In this document: positions 33,586-43,269 of the stretch, piece by piece
Layout: every line of letters starts with the position of its first letter
How positions within the stretch are numbered: the stretch's first letter is position 1
Origin: Martinezella rhizogenes
GTDB taxonomy: Bacteria > Pseudomonadota > Alphaproteobacteria > Rhizobiales > Rhizobiaceae
DNA: 64,000 bases
Assembly (NCBI RefSeq): GCF_007002745.1
Contig: NZ_SGNY01000011.1
Coordinates: 62,001 to 126,000, forward strand
Direction of reading: 5' to 3'
Translations under genes and position numbers: made by a program
The notes under the pieces: generated by a model
Seen by the model: the letters and a program-made list of their open reading frames with translations, nothing else
Databases searched by the model: none
What the model was told of the DNA's origin: nothing

Positions 33586-33873
33586 TCATGTTGGTATATT
33601 GCCACCCATAAATTCGACGCCCAGTTCATTAAACCTACGCCAACGTATTTCACATTGACGCCGAGAACCGCCTTCCAGCGCCAGCTCGAACACGTTGGGA
33701 AGTTCCATCGTCGTTTCCATGACCAACCGGGCGCCACCTGCAGACAGATTGCGGATCGTGCAATCCCGCGTGGCCACGCCGTTGTTATAGATGATACGCG
33801 CGCCCTTGAAGGCGCGTATTCTGGGGGACGCCCGCCGCTCATCCACGGCAGAGCAAACCGTCGGGACGTGCAA
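33586..33873 (-). CDS. PilZ-domain protein (about 86-95 aa)
   Basis: A single PilZ domain: ERRASPRIRAFKGARI (the RxxxR box) and CTIRNLSAGGARL (the D/NxSxxG box), so c-di-GMP binding is likely. The start is uncertain: TTG at 33873 or GTG at 33846. It is the last gene of the minus-strand TadG-TadE-TadE cluster. Two c-di-GMP enzymes lie within 14 kb, so it may be their effector. Confidence 0.8.
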   Translation of the reverse strand: MHVPTVCSAVDERRASPRIRAFKGARIIYNNGVATRDCTIRNLSAGGARLVMETTMELPNVFELALEGGSRRQCEIRWRRFNELGVEFMGGNIPT

Positions 33874-33900
33874 CGTGGTATGGAGCCCCGTGCGGCCACA

Positions 33901-34338
33901 TCAGTAGTTGGTGTAGCATGCTTCGGCTTTCAGCTGAGTGCCGCCCGCCAGGGACGTCAGGAGATTTGGCACAACGGTCGTGAACTCGTATTCGATCCTC
34001 GCCTTTGAAAGACCTTCCAAACCGTTGCAGCTGGCACTGCGATCGAGAGTGATCGCCGTCGGATCAAGTTGGATGAGCCACCCCGCCGCTTTGGACTTCG
34101 CAAATGCGATCGCATTCTCCGAGCTGTAGGCTCCACCGTCTTCGCATTGGATCTGCGGTATGCCCATGCAACGCGCCGTGGCGATTGCTGTTTCGTGAAG
34201 AGCATGGGTCGCCCAGAACAACCGGGCAAATTCGATCATACCAAACAGCAACAACAAAAAGACCGGCGCGACCAACGCAAACTCAACGGCGCTGGCGCCG
34301 GAACGTTCACGAATGAACCTGCGTATGGAATACCTCAT
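33901..34338 (-). CDS. TadE-family pseudopilin, second copy
   Basis: 145 residues. The short basic leader RRFIRERSGASAVEFALVAPVFLLLLFG has the class IVb prepilin-type cleavage box (G before A-S-A-V-E-F), followed by one membrane helix. The E in VEFAL is the conserved glutamate. It overlaps the upstream TadE by 4 bp (ATGA). TadE proteins are minor pseudopilins of tight-adherence (Flp) pili. Confidence 0.88.
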   Translation of the reverse strand: MRYSIRRFIRERSGASAVEFALVAPVFLLLLFGMIEFARLFWATHALHETAIATARCMGIPQIQCEDGGAYSSENAIAFAKSKAAGWLIQLDPTAITLDRSASCNGLEGLSKARIEYEFTTVVPNLLTSLAGGTQLKAEACYTNY

Positions 34339-34931
34339 TTCGTCTGCACCATTGCGTTGGCGGCAATGGAACCGTCCTTGACGACATCGAACATCGTGAA
34401 GAACGGGGTATATGCCTGCTTTGCCGTTACAGCGACATAGCGTCCGGCACGCCCGCCGTCAGGGCAAGACGAGTTGCAGGTGACTTGCGACCCCCACTCG
34501 ACAGATGCGGCATTCCCCTTCGGGCAATAGCAGGCATTGGCCTGACTGGAGACGCCACCGATCTTGATCGTCGCCCCGTCATAACTGGCCTGCGGACCGT
34601 TATTGACCTGTATTGCCGCGGTGGCATCGCCCCGATAATTGCTGGCGATCATGAGGGCAAGATTCTTGGCCAGTTCGCTACCGTTGCTGCCATCGACCTG
34701 GTCGGCATGGGCGATTGCATAGCTGGCGCTTGCCGAGACGGCCGCCTCCAGTTGAAATCGCGAGAACACCAGCATTCCCAGATCGACACTCGCCACGAAG
34801 ACGAGAGCGAAGATGGGAACGACCAAGGCAAATTCGATAGCAGCATTGCCCTTTGTGTCTTTCAACACAAAAAGCGGATGGCCAAGGCGAACGCGTGCTC
34901 GCAGCGCCATTATTCTCAGAAACGTCTTCAT
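34335..34931 (-). CDS. TadE-family pseudopilin, first copy
   Basis: 198 residues from the ATG at 34931, which overlaps the TadG stop (ATGA). The cleavage box and helix read KGNAAIEFALVVPIFALVFV, with the conserved glutamate. The periplasmic part holds at least four cysteines (ACYCP, TCNSSC), likely in disulfides. Middle gene of the tad-like operon. Confidence 0.88.
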   Translation of the reverse strand: MKTFLRIMALRARVRLGHPLFVLKDTKGNAAIEFALVVPIFALVFVASVDLGMLVFSRFQLEAAVSASASYAIAHADQVDGSNGSELAKNLALMIASNYRGDATAAIQVNNGPQASYDGATIKIGGVSSQANACYCPKGNAASVEWGSQVTCNSSCPDGGRAGRYVAVTAKQAYTPFFTMFDVVKDGSIAANAMVQTK

Positions 34932-36865
34932 TGGACCAAGGCCACCTTTCGGGTTCCACTCAGTTGCGTACATTCGGACATCGCTTGGGAGCCGCCGGAT
35001 AGCGAGATGCTCGTGCCGATCAGTTGCAGACAGCCGTTACCCGCGTCCCCGAGCTGACCACCACCGCCAAAATCGATCACGCCATTTGGAAAATAGAAGG
35101 CGCCCGAGATTTTCGCTCTGCCGCCGGAGGTGATCTCAGCGCCTGTCGTATTCTTGGAAGACTGCGGACCGATAACCGCCAATTCCGCATAGGGGCCGGA
35201 TTTCGGGGCGTTGAGCGTGATGGCGTTGCCGCCGGTCAGGCAGAATGACTTTCCGCTACATTCCCAATCAGAAGGTGTTTCGGTGCCTGACAGGACGATG
35301 GTGACGTCCTTGCCGGAGACCGCGACGTTGTCGCTGCATGCGGAGCCGCCGGTATTCACCGAGAAGTACCCGTCAACGGTATAGGTACCAGCGCCAAGTC
35401 GTGCACCGCCTGCCAGATTGACGTTTCCGGATATGTCATGCTCGGCGCTTGCGGGGATGGTGATGCAGCTACCGCCACCACCGCCGTTCAGATCTCCGTT
35501 CAGGCGGAAAACACCCTTTCCGGTGCTGGCATCCGCCATGACCGTGATGGAGCCGCCATCAAGCCCGATGGCGTTGTCGCCGCTGGATTTCCCGATGGTG
35601 TAGCTGTTGGACGTACCGGCCCCGAGTTTGAGTGTGGCGCCTGCACCCGTGTAGAAACCTGCGTCAAACACGAAGGCGCTTGGTCCATCTATGGTGACTT
35701 TGCCCGAGGCACAGAGGCTATAGCGGGCATCACCACATTTCTCGCCTCCCATGCCGAAGTGGAACGAACCAGTTCCAAATGTCAGGTCCGCACCATAGAC
35801 CCCCTTCTCGACGTTGAACGTGCCGTCACCGAATTCGAGCTTCGTGCCGAAGTCGTTCTGAATCCTGCCCGAGAAGTTATAGACTGTCGACTTGACCCCC
35901 GAGACGTTGAACTTCACCTGGAGGTTGCCGTGGACAAGCAACGAGCCGATGTTGATCTTGGAACCGCTGCAGGTCACATCCCACTTGTCCATCCAGTACT
36001 GATTGTAGTTGGCCGGATCGTAGCTGCATCCAATGGCCTGCAGGGCGGCGGCAGTGTCCGGGGGTGAGGTGCTGCCACCGAACTCGATGTCCTTGCCTTT
36101 GGTGACCGAAGCCTCAGTCGGCCAGGACGCCTTCCGAATTATGTCGAGGCGAGCATTGAGTTCCGCCACGCCCGCGTGATTTTCCAAGGGATCGGAGGTG
36201 TACTGCTTGGTGACGGGAGCTTCGCTGCCGTCGCCTTTCACAATGTTCGCTGTCCACGGACAGGGCTGCGAAGAACCCTCAAAGTAGGTGGCACTCTTGG
36301 CTGTGATCTTGGTACCACATGGTGCGATCAGATCGTTGTTAGAGGCCACGTAGCAATTTGGCGCGCCGACCTGGACACCACCGGAAAGCGTCACGCCTGT
36401 TCCCGATTTATCAAGCGCGATGATGCAGGCACTTTCCGCCGCGCCAAACGAAGAATAGGCCTCTGCTGCGACGTCAAGCTGAGGTTTCACCCCTAGAACC
36501 GGCGCCAGAAACAGCGTGTTCGTCGTCTTCACCTCAACGTATACCGCCTGGAGCTTTTCGTTTTTCGGTGACGCCGCAAGCGAGACGGAAACGTTCGCGG
36601 GATCGACGCCGTTGAGCTTCGCAACATTGAGCGCGGCAGACCTCATCCGATCCTGCGAGCTTGTTTCACTATAGGCGAGCGCGCCCGCGTAAGATGCCAG
36701 ATCAGCAGTGCGCTGATTTTCGTCCCGGACCAGCAACCCGTATCCATACTCGACGGACAAAGCAGCAAAACCAATGATGACCGGCAGCAGTATTGCCGCC
36801 ATGATCGCGATGCCGCCGTGCCGGTCGGCGCTCAAACGTAAAATAAGGTGGTGAATAATCTTCAT
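34928..36865 (-). CDS. TadG-like pilus-associated protein with Gly-rich repeats
   Basis: 645 residues from the ATG at 36865. The N-terminus (RHGGIAIMAAILLPVIIGFAALSVEYG) is the TadG membrane anchor with its cleavage-like G. After the TadG domain (to about 140), the long remainder alternates short beta strands with glycine-rich turns (GGVQVGAPN, GGGGGSCIT, GGARLGAGT), consistent with a right-handed beta helix; several cysteines are present. First gene of the TadG-TadE-TadE-PilZ operon. No TadA/B/C motor, secretin or Flp pilin is in the window, so it must borrow a secretion machine or be orphaned. Confidence 0.82.
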   Translation of the reverse strand: MKIIHHLILRLSADRHGGIAIMAAILLPVIIGFAALSVEYGYGLLVRDENQRTADLASYAGALAYSETSSQDRMRSAALNVAKLNGVDPANVSVSLAASPKNEKLQAVYVEVKTTNTLFLAPVLGVKPQLDVAAEAYSSFGAAESACIIALDKSGTGVTLSGGVQVGAPNCYVASNNDLIAPCGTKITAKSATYFEGSSQPCPWTANIVKGDGSEAPVTKQYTSDPLENHAGVAELNARLDIIRKASWPTEASVTKGKDIEFGGSTSPPDTAAALQAIGCSYDPANYNQYWMDKWDVTCSGSKINIGSLLVHGNLQVKFNVSGVKSTVYNFSGRIQNDFGTKLEFGDGTFNVEKGVYGADLTFGTGSFHFGMGGEKCGDARYSLCASGKVTIDGPSAFVFDAGFYTGAGATLKLGAGTSNSYTIGKSSGDNAIGLDGGSITVMADASTGKGVFRLNGDLNGGGGGSCITIPASAEHDISGNVNLAGGARLGAGTYTVDGYFSVNTGGSACSDNVAVSGKDVTIVLSGTETPSDWECSGKSFCLTGGNAITLNAPKSGPYAELAVIGPQSSKNTTGAEITSGGRAKISGAFYFPNGVIDFGGGGQLGDAGNGCLQLIGTSISLSGGSQAMSECTQLSGTRKVALVQ

Positions 36866-37114
36866 GGTCAAAATTCTCTTTGGGAGCCATGGGCCAGTGC
36901 AAACCTGATGGCCGGGCGCCTTTGCTCTTCATATTTTTTGTCTGGCAAATGGCGACCCGGCTCCGTTCCACGAGGGACCCCAAAACAGGGTTCTCGCTCC
37001 AGCGATGGGACCGAAAAACGAAGTGCTCTGCGCTGTTCCTGGCTGCACTTCACCGCGAACGCGGACAGAGCCCGACGGAATGGACACCACTGAGCAATCG
37101 CTCAGTCCGCGTTC

Positions 37115-38782
37115 TCAGAACGCCTCCCAATCTCCGGTAGCGATTGCTGCATTGCCCTGACTGGCAAATGTTTCACGCAGTTTCGACCGAAGGTCGCGCG
37201 CCGGAGAGGACGCCGCGTGCACAGTGGCTTTCCCAACAGGGCGAGGACGCGCGATCGAACCTCGGCCGGTGTTGAAATCGCTGAGCATACCCGTGATACG
37301 GCTGACCTCCTGGACCAGAGCATGGCTTGCAGCAGTGGATTCTTCCACCATCGCGGCGTTCTGTTGCGTTCCCTGATCCATCGTGTTGACGGCAGTATTG
37401 ATCTCCTGAAGAGCGGTCGCCTGCTCGCTGGATGCCCTGACGATCGCCCCGATGTGACGGTCGATCTCTTTCACTTCGCCGACGATCTCCGTCAGAGCTT
37501 CACCGGTCTGCCCGACCAGCGATACACCTTCCTTTACCTGCTCGCCGGAATTGTTGATCAGTTCCTTGATCTCCTTGGCGGCCTTGGCCGAGCGTTGCGC
37601 CAGTTCGCGGACTTCCTGGGCGACAACGGCAAAGCCCTTACCCGCATCGCCGGCCCTTGCGGCTTCGACACCCGCATTGAGCGCCAGGAGGTTGGTCTGG
37701 AAGGCGATCTCGTCGATCACCCCGATGATGCTGGAGATTTCCCGCGATGAGCTGTCGATCGCACCCATGGCGGAGACGGCCTGCTGAACAATCTGGCCGG
37801 ACTTTTCGGCGCCTGCACGGGCCTTGGCAACAAGGTGCCCAGCCTCTTCCGCGCGTCGGCTCGAATCCTTGACAGTTGTCGTGATCTCCTCCAGCGCCGC
37901 CGCCGTCTCCTCGATCGAGGCGGCCTGTTGTTCGGTGCGCTTGGCGAGATCATCGGCGGCAGAGCGGATCTCCTGCGCGCCGGCGCTGATCTGGGTCGCG
38001 GCACCATCAATATGCTGGATCGTCGTCGACAGCTGTTCCAGTGCATTGTTGAAGTCGTCTCGCAGCACATGATAGGCCGCCGGTAGATCGTCATCGATCC
38101 GGTAGCTCACATCCTTGGCGGCGATTGCCGCCATCGCCTTGCCGAAACAGTTGCAGACGAGCTGACGCTCCGCGTCGATGGCTTCTGTCTGGGCCTTCTG
38201 CTTGGCGATCTCCGCCTCGTCGATATAGACGGATATCGCCAGGTCCATGTCCAGCATCACGGCCTTCACGAGACCGGCGAGTGCTTTGCCGAACTCTGCC
38301 GGCTTCATCGTCTTCTTCGAGAACATCCCGCCCTTCGGGAATATCTCTTCGACGGCGCTGTTGATCAGATGGTCGAGAATGATGGCGTATCCACCGATAT
38401 ACCATTGTGGCTCCAGGCCGATGCGGGCATGCACCGTGCCAATCGTCCGCACCTTGGCAACATAATCCTCGTTGAAGTTGCCGTCCGCGATATTGACCCA
38501 ATGACCCATCTGTGCGCCCTTGGCGCGGGAAATGTGATCATCGGAGGAGAAGAAGCGGCTGGCTTCGGGGGTTATTCGCAGTTGCGTGTAGAATTTGTCG
38601 AGGCCATGTGGCAGTTCGCGTTCGACGAGGGCCTTCAGCGATCGGATCCCGGCGCGTCCTTCCTGATCGAGTTGCATGAAATCGAGACGACGCTCGACAC
38701 TCTGACTTTTTGACTTTGAGACTACAGCTGCAGCACTCTGGACGGAGTTGCTGCAGGTATGCATGGCGGACTGGCTCGACAT
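37115..38782 (-). CDS. Globin-coupled methyl-accepting chemotaxis protein
   Basis: 555 residues, ATG at 38782 (ATG at 38677 is an alternative). Residues 35-190 are a protoglobin sensor domain: [20 protein letters not shown], then [18 protein letters not shown] with the likely proximal histidine. There is no membrane segment. The signalling domain is complete, with the hairpin tip [22 protein letters not shown]. The protein ends in GDWEAF, a CheR/CheB-tether-like pentapeptide (DWEAF). It should be a soluble oxygen or redox aerotaxis receptor of the HemAT/IcpA type. Confidence 0.92.
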   Translation of the reverse strand: MSSQSAMHTCSNSVQSAAAVVSKSKSQSVERRLDFMQLDQEGRAGIRSLKALVERELPHGLDKFYTQLRITPEASRFFSSDDHISRAKGAQMGHWVNIADGNFNEDYVAKVRTIGTVHARIGLEPQWYIGGYAIILDHLINSAVEEIFPKGGMFSKKTMKPAEFGKALAGLVKAVMLDMDLAISVYIDEAEIAKQKAQTEAIDAERQLVCNCFGKAMAAIAAKDVSYRIDDDLPAAYHVLRDDFNNALEQLSTTIQHIDGAATQISAGAQEIRSAADDLAKRTEQQAASIEETAAALEEITTTVKDSSRRAEEAGHLVAKARAGAEKSGQIVQQAVSAMGAIDSSSREISSIIGVIDEIAFQTNLLALNAGVEAARAGDAGKGFAVVAQEVRELAQRSAKAAKEIKELINNSGEQVKEGVSLVGQTGEALTEIVGEVKEIDRHIGAIVRASSEQATALQEINTAVNTMDQGTQQNAAMVEESTAASHALVQEVSRITGMLSDFNTGRGSIARPRPVGKATVHAASSPARDLRSKLRETFASQGNAAIATGDWEAF

Positions 38783-39166
38783 TCCCGACCTCGATTAAAA
38801 TGGCTGAAACGGTGATCGGGCAGTGCCTCAATCACGTCGAAACCCGTCATCATGTCCGGCTTTGGCGCTCATCCGCCTTTCTCGACGACCCCAAATTTGG
38901 CCGACCTGGTTAATTTGGTGTTAACCGAAACCCATAGGTGCTTGACCCTTCACCCTTAGCTGCGCCCATGGGACATCGCGTGCGAATTTCGGATATTATC
39001 GGCCGATACTGTCGGGATGAAAAATGAGCGGTCATTCCGACGCGATCAATTGCTTGGCAGGCACACGACCGCCACCGCATGTGCTATGCTCGGCTCATCT
39101 ACCTCCGCGGCCCGCTCTGGCACTCCGGCCGTTGCGAGTGATCAGCGCTCACTTCCCCTGATGAGC
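38783..39166. other. Gene-free stretch upstream of the chemoreceptor
   Basis: I see no gene here. It carries the shared motif at 38889-38926 and two further blocks also found upstream of 42786: GGCGCTCATCCGCCTTTC (38869-38886) and GCGAATTTCGGATATT (38981-38996). The rest shows nothing I can assign. Confidence 0.6.
38889..38926 (-). promoter_or_regulatory. Shared upstream motif, copy 1
   Basis: On the plus strand: CCCCAAATTTGG followed by a GTTAATTTGGTGTTAACC end. Related sequences occur at 43068-43105 and 44494-44530, each 100-290 bp upstream of a minus-strand gene (chemoreceptor, 80-aa protein/GGDEF-EAL, AraC regulator). Possibly a common operator. Confidence 0.5.
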
Positions 39167-40423
39167 CTATTTCTTGCTTAGGACAGCATAAAGCTGCTCC
39201 TGAGCGCTTTCGACGGGTATGCGATCATCGTCGAAAAAGTTCGCAAGAACCGCGATAAATGCTTCGGACATCTGGGCGGGCATTGCCATGGATTGGGCGC
39301 TAACGTCGCTGTTCCTTGCGATCATTTCCAATCCAAGACGACCACAGCGATCAAGGTTACTCGGATCCACGTCTGTCCGTACGGGAAGTGATCCCTTGAG
39401 CCCGCTGAAAGCAACCTGATTGACCGGGTCCATGACCACGCGGGCAAAATCCCGCTGTGCTTTGATTGAAGCTTCGCGATTTGTAATCGGGAAGGCGAAG
39501 GCATCGACGACCATGAAGTAGGCGATTTCCGTACCCGGCACGAGGCTGCATTGGAAGTCCTTGTCCAAGACATAGCCTCTTGTCATCAGTTCTCCCTTGG
39601 CCCAATCACCCATGAACTGCATGCCGGCATCCCCGCTTCCCACCGCCGCAGCAGCATCCGCCCAGGTTTTGCCCACCCGCCGCTGCGCAGGCTCAGCATA
39701 GCTGGACAGTCGTCGCAACATCGAGAGCGCTTCAGCCATCCGGGGATCACGTATCATCGACGCGTCACCCCGGATTACGCGGGCATATCCTTGCGAACCC
39801 AGCTGCTGGTACATGATGTTATTGAATATGAGCGAGATCTCCCAGCGGCCGCCTCCCAGTGCGAGAGCAACATGCCCCTCCTGTTTTATCCTGTCGGCAG
39901 CGCCAATAATTTCCTCCCACGTCCTCGGCGCCGGAAGTCCCAGCCGATCAAAGAGGGCCTTGCTGGTCCACAGCCAGTTCTCGGCATGAATGTTCGTTGG
40001 TGCGAAGTAGATCTTCCCCTTGAAGCTTATCCGATCAACCACGGTCGCAGGTAGCACCTCACGCCAGCGGTCTGCCGCGGCAACCTCTTCCAGATCCAGG
40101 ACGATTCCCATTTCCGGCAATTCCCGGGAACCTTCATTGGCGTTCCACTGCATGACCGCGGGTGCGTAGCCGCTGGCGACGCGATCACTCACTGTGCGTT
40201 GAACGGCAACCTTGTTTTCCATAGGAAGATCGATCCAACGGTTTCCCGCACGCGACCAAGCATCCCGAAACACGTCGAGCGCTCGTGCCTCACTCTTCGA
40301 CACCCAATAATGGACGACATCGATGGCGCCGCGCTCGTCTGCCGAAACAGGACTGGAGGGCAGGCCAAATACCAGTGGCGCAAGAACCAGACCAAGATGC
40401 TTTGCTTTGTTTGAAAAGGTCAT
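39167..40423 (-). CDS. Extracellular sugar-binding protein of an ABC importer
   Basis: 418 residues from the ATG at 40423. The signal peptide (LGLVLAPLVFGLPSSPVSADE) is followed by a family 1 solute-binding fold: VVHYWVSKSEARALDVFRDA, PAVMQWNANEG, YFAPTNIHAENWLW and FMGDWAKGE are typical segments. It would bind a sugar in the periplasm. No ABC permease or ATPase is nearby. It follows the GGDEF-EAL gene by 25 bp on the same strand, so it may act as a ligand sensor for that membrane protein or for the chemoreceptor, rather than in uptake. Confidence 0.88.
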   Translation of the reverse strand: MTFSNKAKHLGLVLAPLVFGLPSSPVSADERGAIDVVHYWVSKSEARALDVFRDAWSRAGNRWIDLPMENKVAVQRTVSDRVASGYAPAVMQWNANEGSRELPEMGIVLDLEEVAAADRWREVLPATVVDRISFKGKIYFAPTNIHAENWLWTSKALFDRLGLPAPRTWEEIIGAADRIKQEGHVALALGGGRWEISLIFNNIMYQQLGSQGYARVIRGDASMIRDPRMAEALSMLRRLSSYAEPAQRRVGKTWADAAAAVGSGDAGMQFMGDWAKGELMTRGYVLDKDFQCSLVPGTEIAYFMVVDAFAFPITNREASIKAQRDFARVVMDPVNQVAFSGLKGSLPVRTDVDPSNLDRCGRLGLEMIARNSDVSAQSMAMPAQMSEAFIAVLANFFDDDRIPVESAQEQLYAVLSKK

Positions 40424-40448
40424 TTTGCATTTGCTCCGGAATGATGCG

Positions 40449-42539
40449 TCAATGTGCGCCCGCGGCGACCGGGTGGATTGTTTCGACAAACGGTACGAAT
40501 TGGACCGCAGGAATGTGAGAGACCGCAATCTCAGCGGGCGCGGGTTTGCCGAACAGGTAGCCTTGACCCAGCTCGCAGCCGATCTCGAGAAGGAAGCGGC
40601 TTTGGGCATCCGTCTCGATACCCTCGGCGACGCATCGTTTTCCGAGATTGTTGGAGAGGTCCACGATTGCGCGGATGATTTGTGCCGACCGCGGATCCGT
40701 TTCGATGCCGGAAACGAAGCTACGATCGATTTTCAGTTCGTCGAAGGGGAAGTCCCGCAGATGGACCAAGGAAGCAAACCCAGTGCCAAAATCGTCGAGC
40801 GACACGGAAACGCCCTGTCGACGAAATCCCTCCACAGCGTTGAGAATCCGCTGGGAACCTCGGTTGAGGAATACATCTTCTGTGATCTCGACAGAAAAAT
40901 CGCTCCATTCAAGGCGGTTTTCTCGGATTACCTTCGCAAAGATATCATAGCTTTCGTCCGTCAGGAGAAGCATCTCTGGCAGGTTGATGGCGACGGTGCC
41001 GGGCGCCAAGCCGGAACGCTTCCAGAAACGAAGGTCACGGCCAACAGTCGATATGACTGCCTTGGTCATACCCTTCATGAGTTGGGTGCCATCCATCAAT
41101 GGCAGGAACCGACCGGGCGGCAGCAATCCGAAACATGGGTGCTGCCAGCGCACCAGCGCCTCAAACCCCACATGCTTGCCTGTGAGGAGGTCGACCTTTG
41201 GCTGATAGTGAACGACAAACTCCTGTCGGTCGGCTGCGGTGGCAAGTGCAGCCAAGAGCTGAGTGTCCTCGATCCGGTTGGCAAGTGCAGCTTCGTCGAT
41301 GACGACGGCGGCACTACGTTCCCCCTTGGCGGCGTACAAAGCCACATCGGCCGCTTGCAGCAGACCGGTGCCATCATTTGCATGAAGAGGCGCGATAGCC
41401 CCACCAACGGATGCCGACGTCCGAAGAATTCGCCCCTCGAAGACGATATCTTCGGCAATGGCCTGCCTTATGCGCTCCGCAATAGAAATTAATAATGACG
41501 CATCCGTCACGCCAGGAAGAAGCATCGCGAATTCGTCTCCCCCAAGACGCACTGCCGTATCACCTGCACGCACAACCTGCCGAAGCGCCTCTGCGACATG
41601 CCGGAGGATCGCATCTCCGGCAGTATGACCGAAGCTGTCGTTGATACCCTTGAAGTGATCGAGATCGACCAGGAGTATTGAAAAACCCGGATCCTTGCGT
41701 CCGAGTTCAGAGACAAGATGCGTAAGAACGGTGTTGAACTGGGAGCGATTGCCAAGCCCCGTCAAACCATCCGTATGCGCAAGATGCTCCAGTTTGGACT
41801 GGTAGTCTACGGTCCGGAAATGCTCATTGCGCAGTTTCTGCAGCAGGGGGCGGAACACCAGCGTGGCTGTGACGAGGACGGTCATTGCGATGAGCGCAAG
41901 AAGACACACGCCCGCAAGTTTCGCGTTGTAGACACTGAGCGTGCTTCGTTCGTGAGTACGCTGACTGAGATCTGAAAATCCGCGCATCAACATGCTGTCG
42001 GATGCTGCCGCAAAATCTATCGCTCCCCAGAACGAATATCGATCCCGCCTCTCTTGCGTGCCGGCCGTTGCGATTTGCTCAGCTCGCCCAAGGAATTCCA
42101 CTACAGACTTGCCCAAATCCTCTCTTGCGCGCTCAAACGCCTCGTCCTGGGGGAGTAGACGTTCAAGGTAGTTCCCCTTGATTTCTGCATGCATGGTTTC
42201 CAACCGGCTCGCCACGGAGCGGAGGTCCGTAATTGCCTGGAGGATGTCGTCACGCATCGCATCGACAATATATTCGGGCAGCTTGAGGTCAGCCGAAGCG
42301 CGCATCAGAGCACGGGTCTGGTTGGCGAGTTGTTGAAACCGTATGAACTGATTGCTGGTCAGAAAGCTGATGTTCTGCTGCAGCGAGTGGCGGTCCAGCG
42401 CCACCAGCACCGTCGCGCACGTAGCCCCGATCAACAACATCATAATGATGACCGTGTTAAGGTATTGCCGGCTGATCGACCGAATATACCGACCCATGGA
42501 CTTGTTGTGTTCGCTTATGAGCTGTCCAGCAAACGGCAT
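40449..42539 (-). CDS. Membrane GGDEF-EAL protein (c-di-GMP turnover)
   Basis: 696 residues from the ATG at 42539, with GAGGG upstream; the frame is open to 42602, which overlaps the previous gene. Two membrane segments (about 25-50 and 215-235) bracket a periplasmic helical sensor region. The GGDEF domain has an intact LGGDEFAM. The EAL domain has intact FEALVRWQHP, the DDFGTG loop, KIDRSF and EGIET, so it is probably an active phosphodiesterase as well. It lies between a small upstream gene and the solute-binding protein. Confidence 0.93.
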   Translation of the reverse strand: MPFAGQLISEHNKSMGRYIRSISRQYLNTVIIMMLLIGATCATVLVALDRHSLQQNISFLTSNQFIRFQQLANQTRALMRASADLKLPEYIVDAMRDDILQAITDLRSVASRLETMHAEIKGNYLERLLPQDEAFERAREDLGKSVVEFLGRAEQIATAGTQERRDRYSFWGAIDFAAASDSMLMRGFSDLSQRTHERSTLSVYNAKLAGVCLLALIAMTVLVTATLVFRPLLQKLRNEHFRTVDYQSKLEHLAHTDGLTGLGNRSQFNTVLTHLVSELGRKDPGFSILLVDLDHFKGINDSFGHTAGDAILRHVAEALRQVVRAGDTAVRLGGDEFAMLLPGVTDASLLISIAERIRQAIAEDIVFEGRILRTSASVGGAIAPLHANDGTGLLQAADVALYAAKGERSAAVVIDEAALANRIEDTQLLAALATAADRQEFVVHYQPKVDLLTGKHVGFEALVRWQHPCFGLLPPGRFLPLMDGTQLMKGMTKAVISTVGRDLRFWKRSGLAPGTVAINLPEMLLLTDESYDIFAKVIRENRLEWSDFSVEITEDVFLNRGSQRILNAVEGFRRQGVSVSLDDFGTGFASLVHLRDFPFDELKIDRSFVSGIETDPRSAQIIRAIVDLSNNLGKRCVAEGIETDAQSRFLLEIGCELGQGYLFGKPAPAEIAVSHIPAVQFVPFVETIHPVAAGAH

Positions 42540-42543
42540 CTCA

Positions 42544-42786
42544 TCAGCCCTCGCCGGCAAGTTCGGAGGCAGCACCCCGCCCGTTCGCGGCCCAGAGACC
42601 AAACTCCGTATGATCCAGCAATTGAATTCGAGGTGCGGCAGCGCCTTGCGATGCAGAAGCAGTTATCGCCATGCGGATCTCTTCGAGCTGTGCATAGACC
42701 TCCAGAATCTGGTCACGTACAGCCCGCAGCTCAGGGGATGAATGCTGTTGGAACCTGGTACTGGGAAAGGAAATGAGATTAGACAT
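42544..42786 (-). CDS. Small protein upstream of the GGDEF-EAL gene (80 aa)
   Basis: ATG at 42786; the stop lies 4 nt before the GGDEF-EAL start, so the two are probably translationally coupled. The sequence is helical and amphipathic in the middle (LRAVRDQILEVYAQLEEIRMA) without a signal peptide. No family recognised. It could be a cytosolic partner of the downstream enzyme. Confidence 0.6.
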   Translation of the reverse strand: MSNLISFPSTRFQQHSSPELRAVRDQILEVYAQLEEIRMAITASASQGAAAPRIQLLDHTEFGLWAANGRGAASELAGEG

Positions 42787-43269
42787 TTTGAGAGTATTCC
42801 CCTAAATCATGCAATTCGTTGGTCTTTCAGCGCCACCAGCATTGTGACATTCCATCTCCTTCCCGCACGCCTTCCAGTAGCGAATAGCCCTCACGGCATT
42901 TCGCAACGACGCTGTATTAGGAGAAATTGGGAACCGGCGGATCGTAAGGATGAGCTGACGCAGTAGTCTCGATGGCGGTGAAAGTTGATATCGACCAGGC
43001 ACAGACCCCGGTCGTATCGAAATCCGACATCCTGCCAGCCCCGGCGTTCATCCGCCTTTCCGATAAAGCCCAGAATTGGGCTCAATTGTAAATTTGTGAT
43101 TAATCAAATATTGGCCAGATGAAGGCGAACAAATAGGTTGCGGATTTCGGATATTCGGCACGCCACAGGGATATCCGGGAAGAAAGCGACCGTCGATGGA
43201 AACGGCGCCTATCTAAACGAACCGGCCGGGCAAGGTTGGAAAACCCTTCAAGGTCTCCGCCCGCCTCTT
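42787..43269. other. Gene-free stretch with shared upstream motif
   Basis: I see no supported gene in these 483 bp. They contain the shared motif at 43068-43105 and two blocks related to the chemoreceptor upstream region: GGCGTTCATCCGCCTTTC (43043-43060) and GCGGATTTCGGATATT near 43140. Confidence 0.55.
43068..43105 (-). promoter_or_regulatory. Shared upstream motif, copy 2
   Basis: GCCCAGAATTGGGC followed by an AAATTTGTGATTAATC end. It aligns with 38889-38926 over its whole length and lies about 284 bp upstream of the 80-aa/GGDEF-EAL operon. Confidence 0.5.

Noticed and set aside
33202-34008. Plus-strand open frame overlapping traM and the PilZ gene
   Set aside because: It is out of frame with TraM and opposite PilZ/TadE; it has an Arg/Thr/Ala-rich shadow composition.
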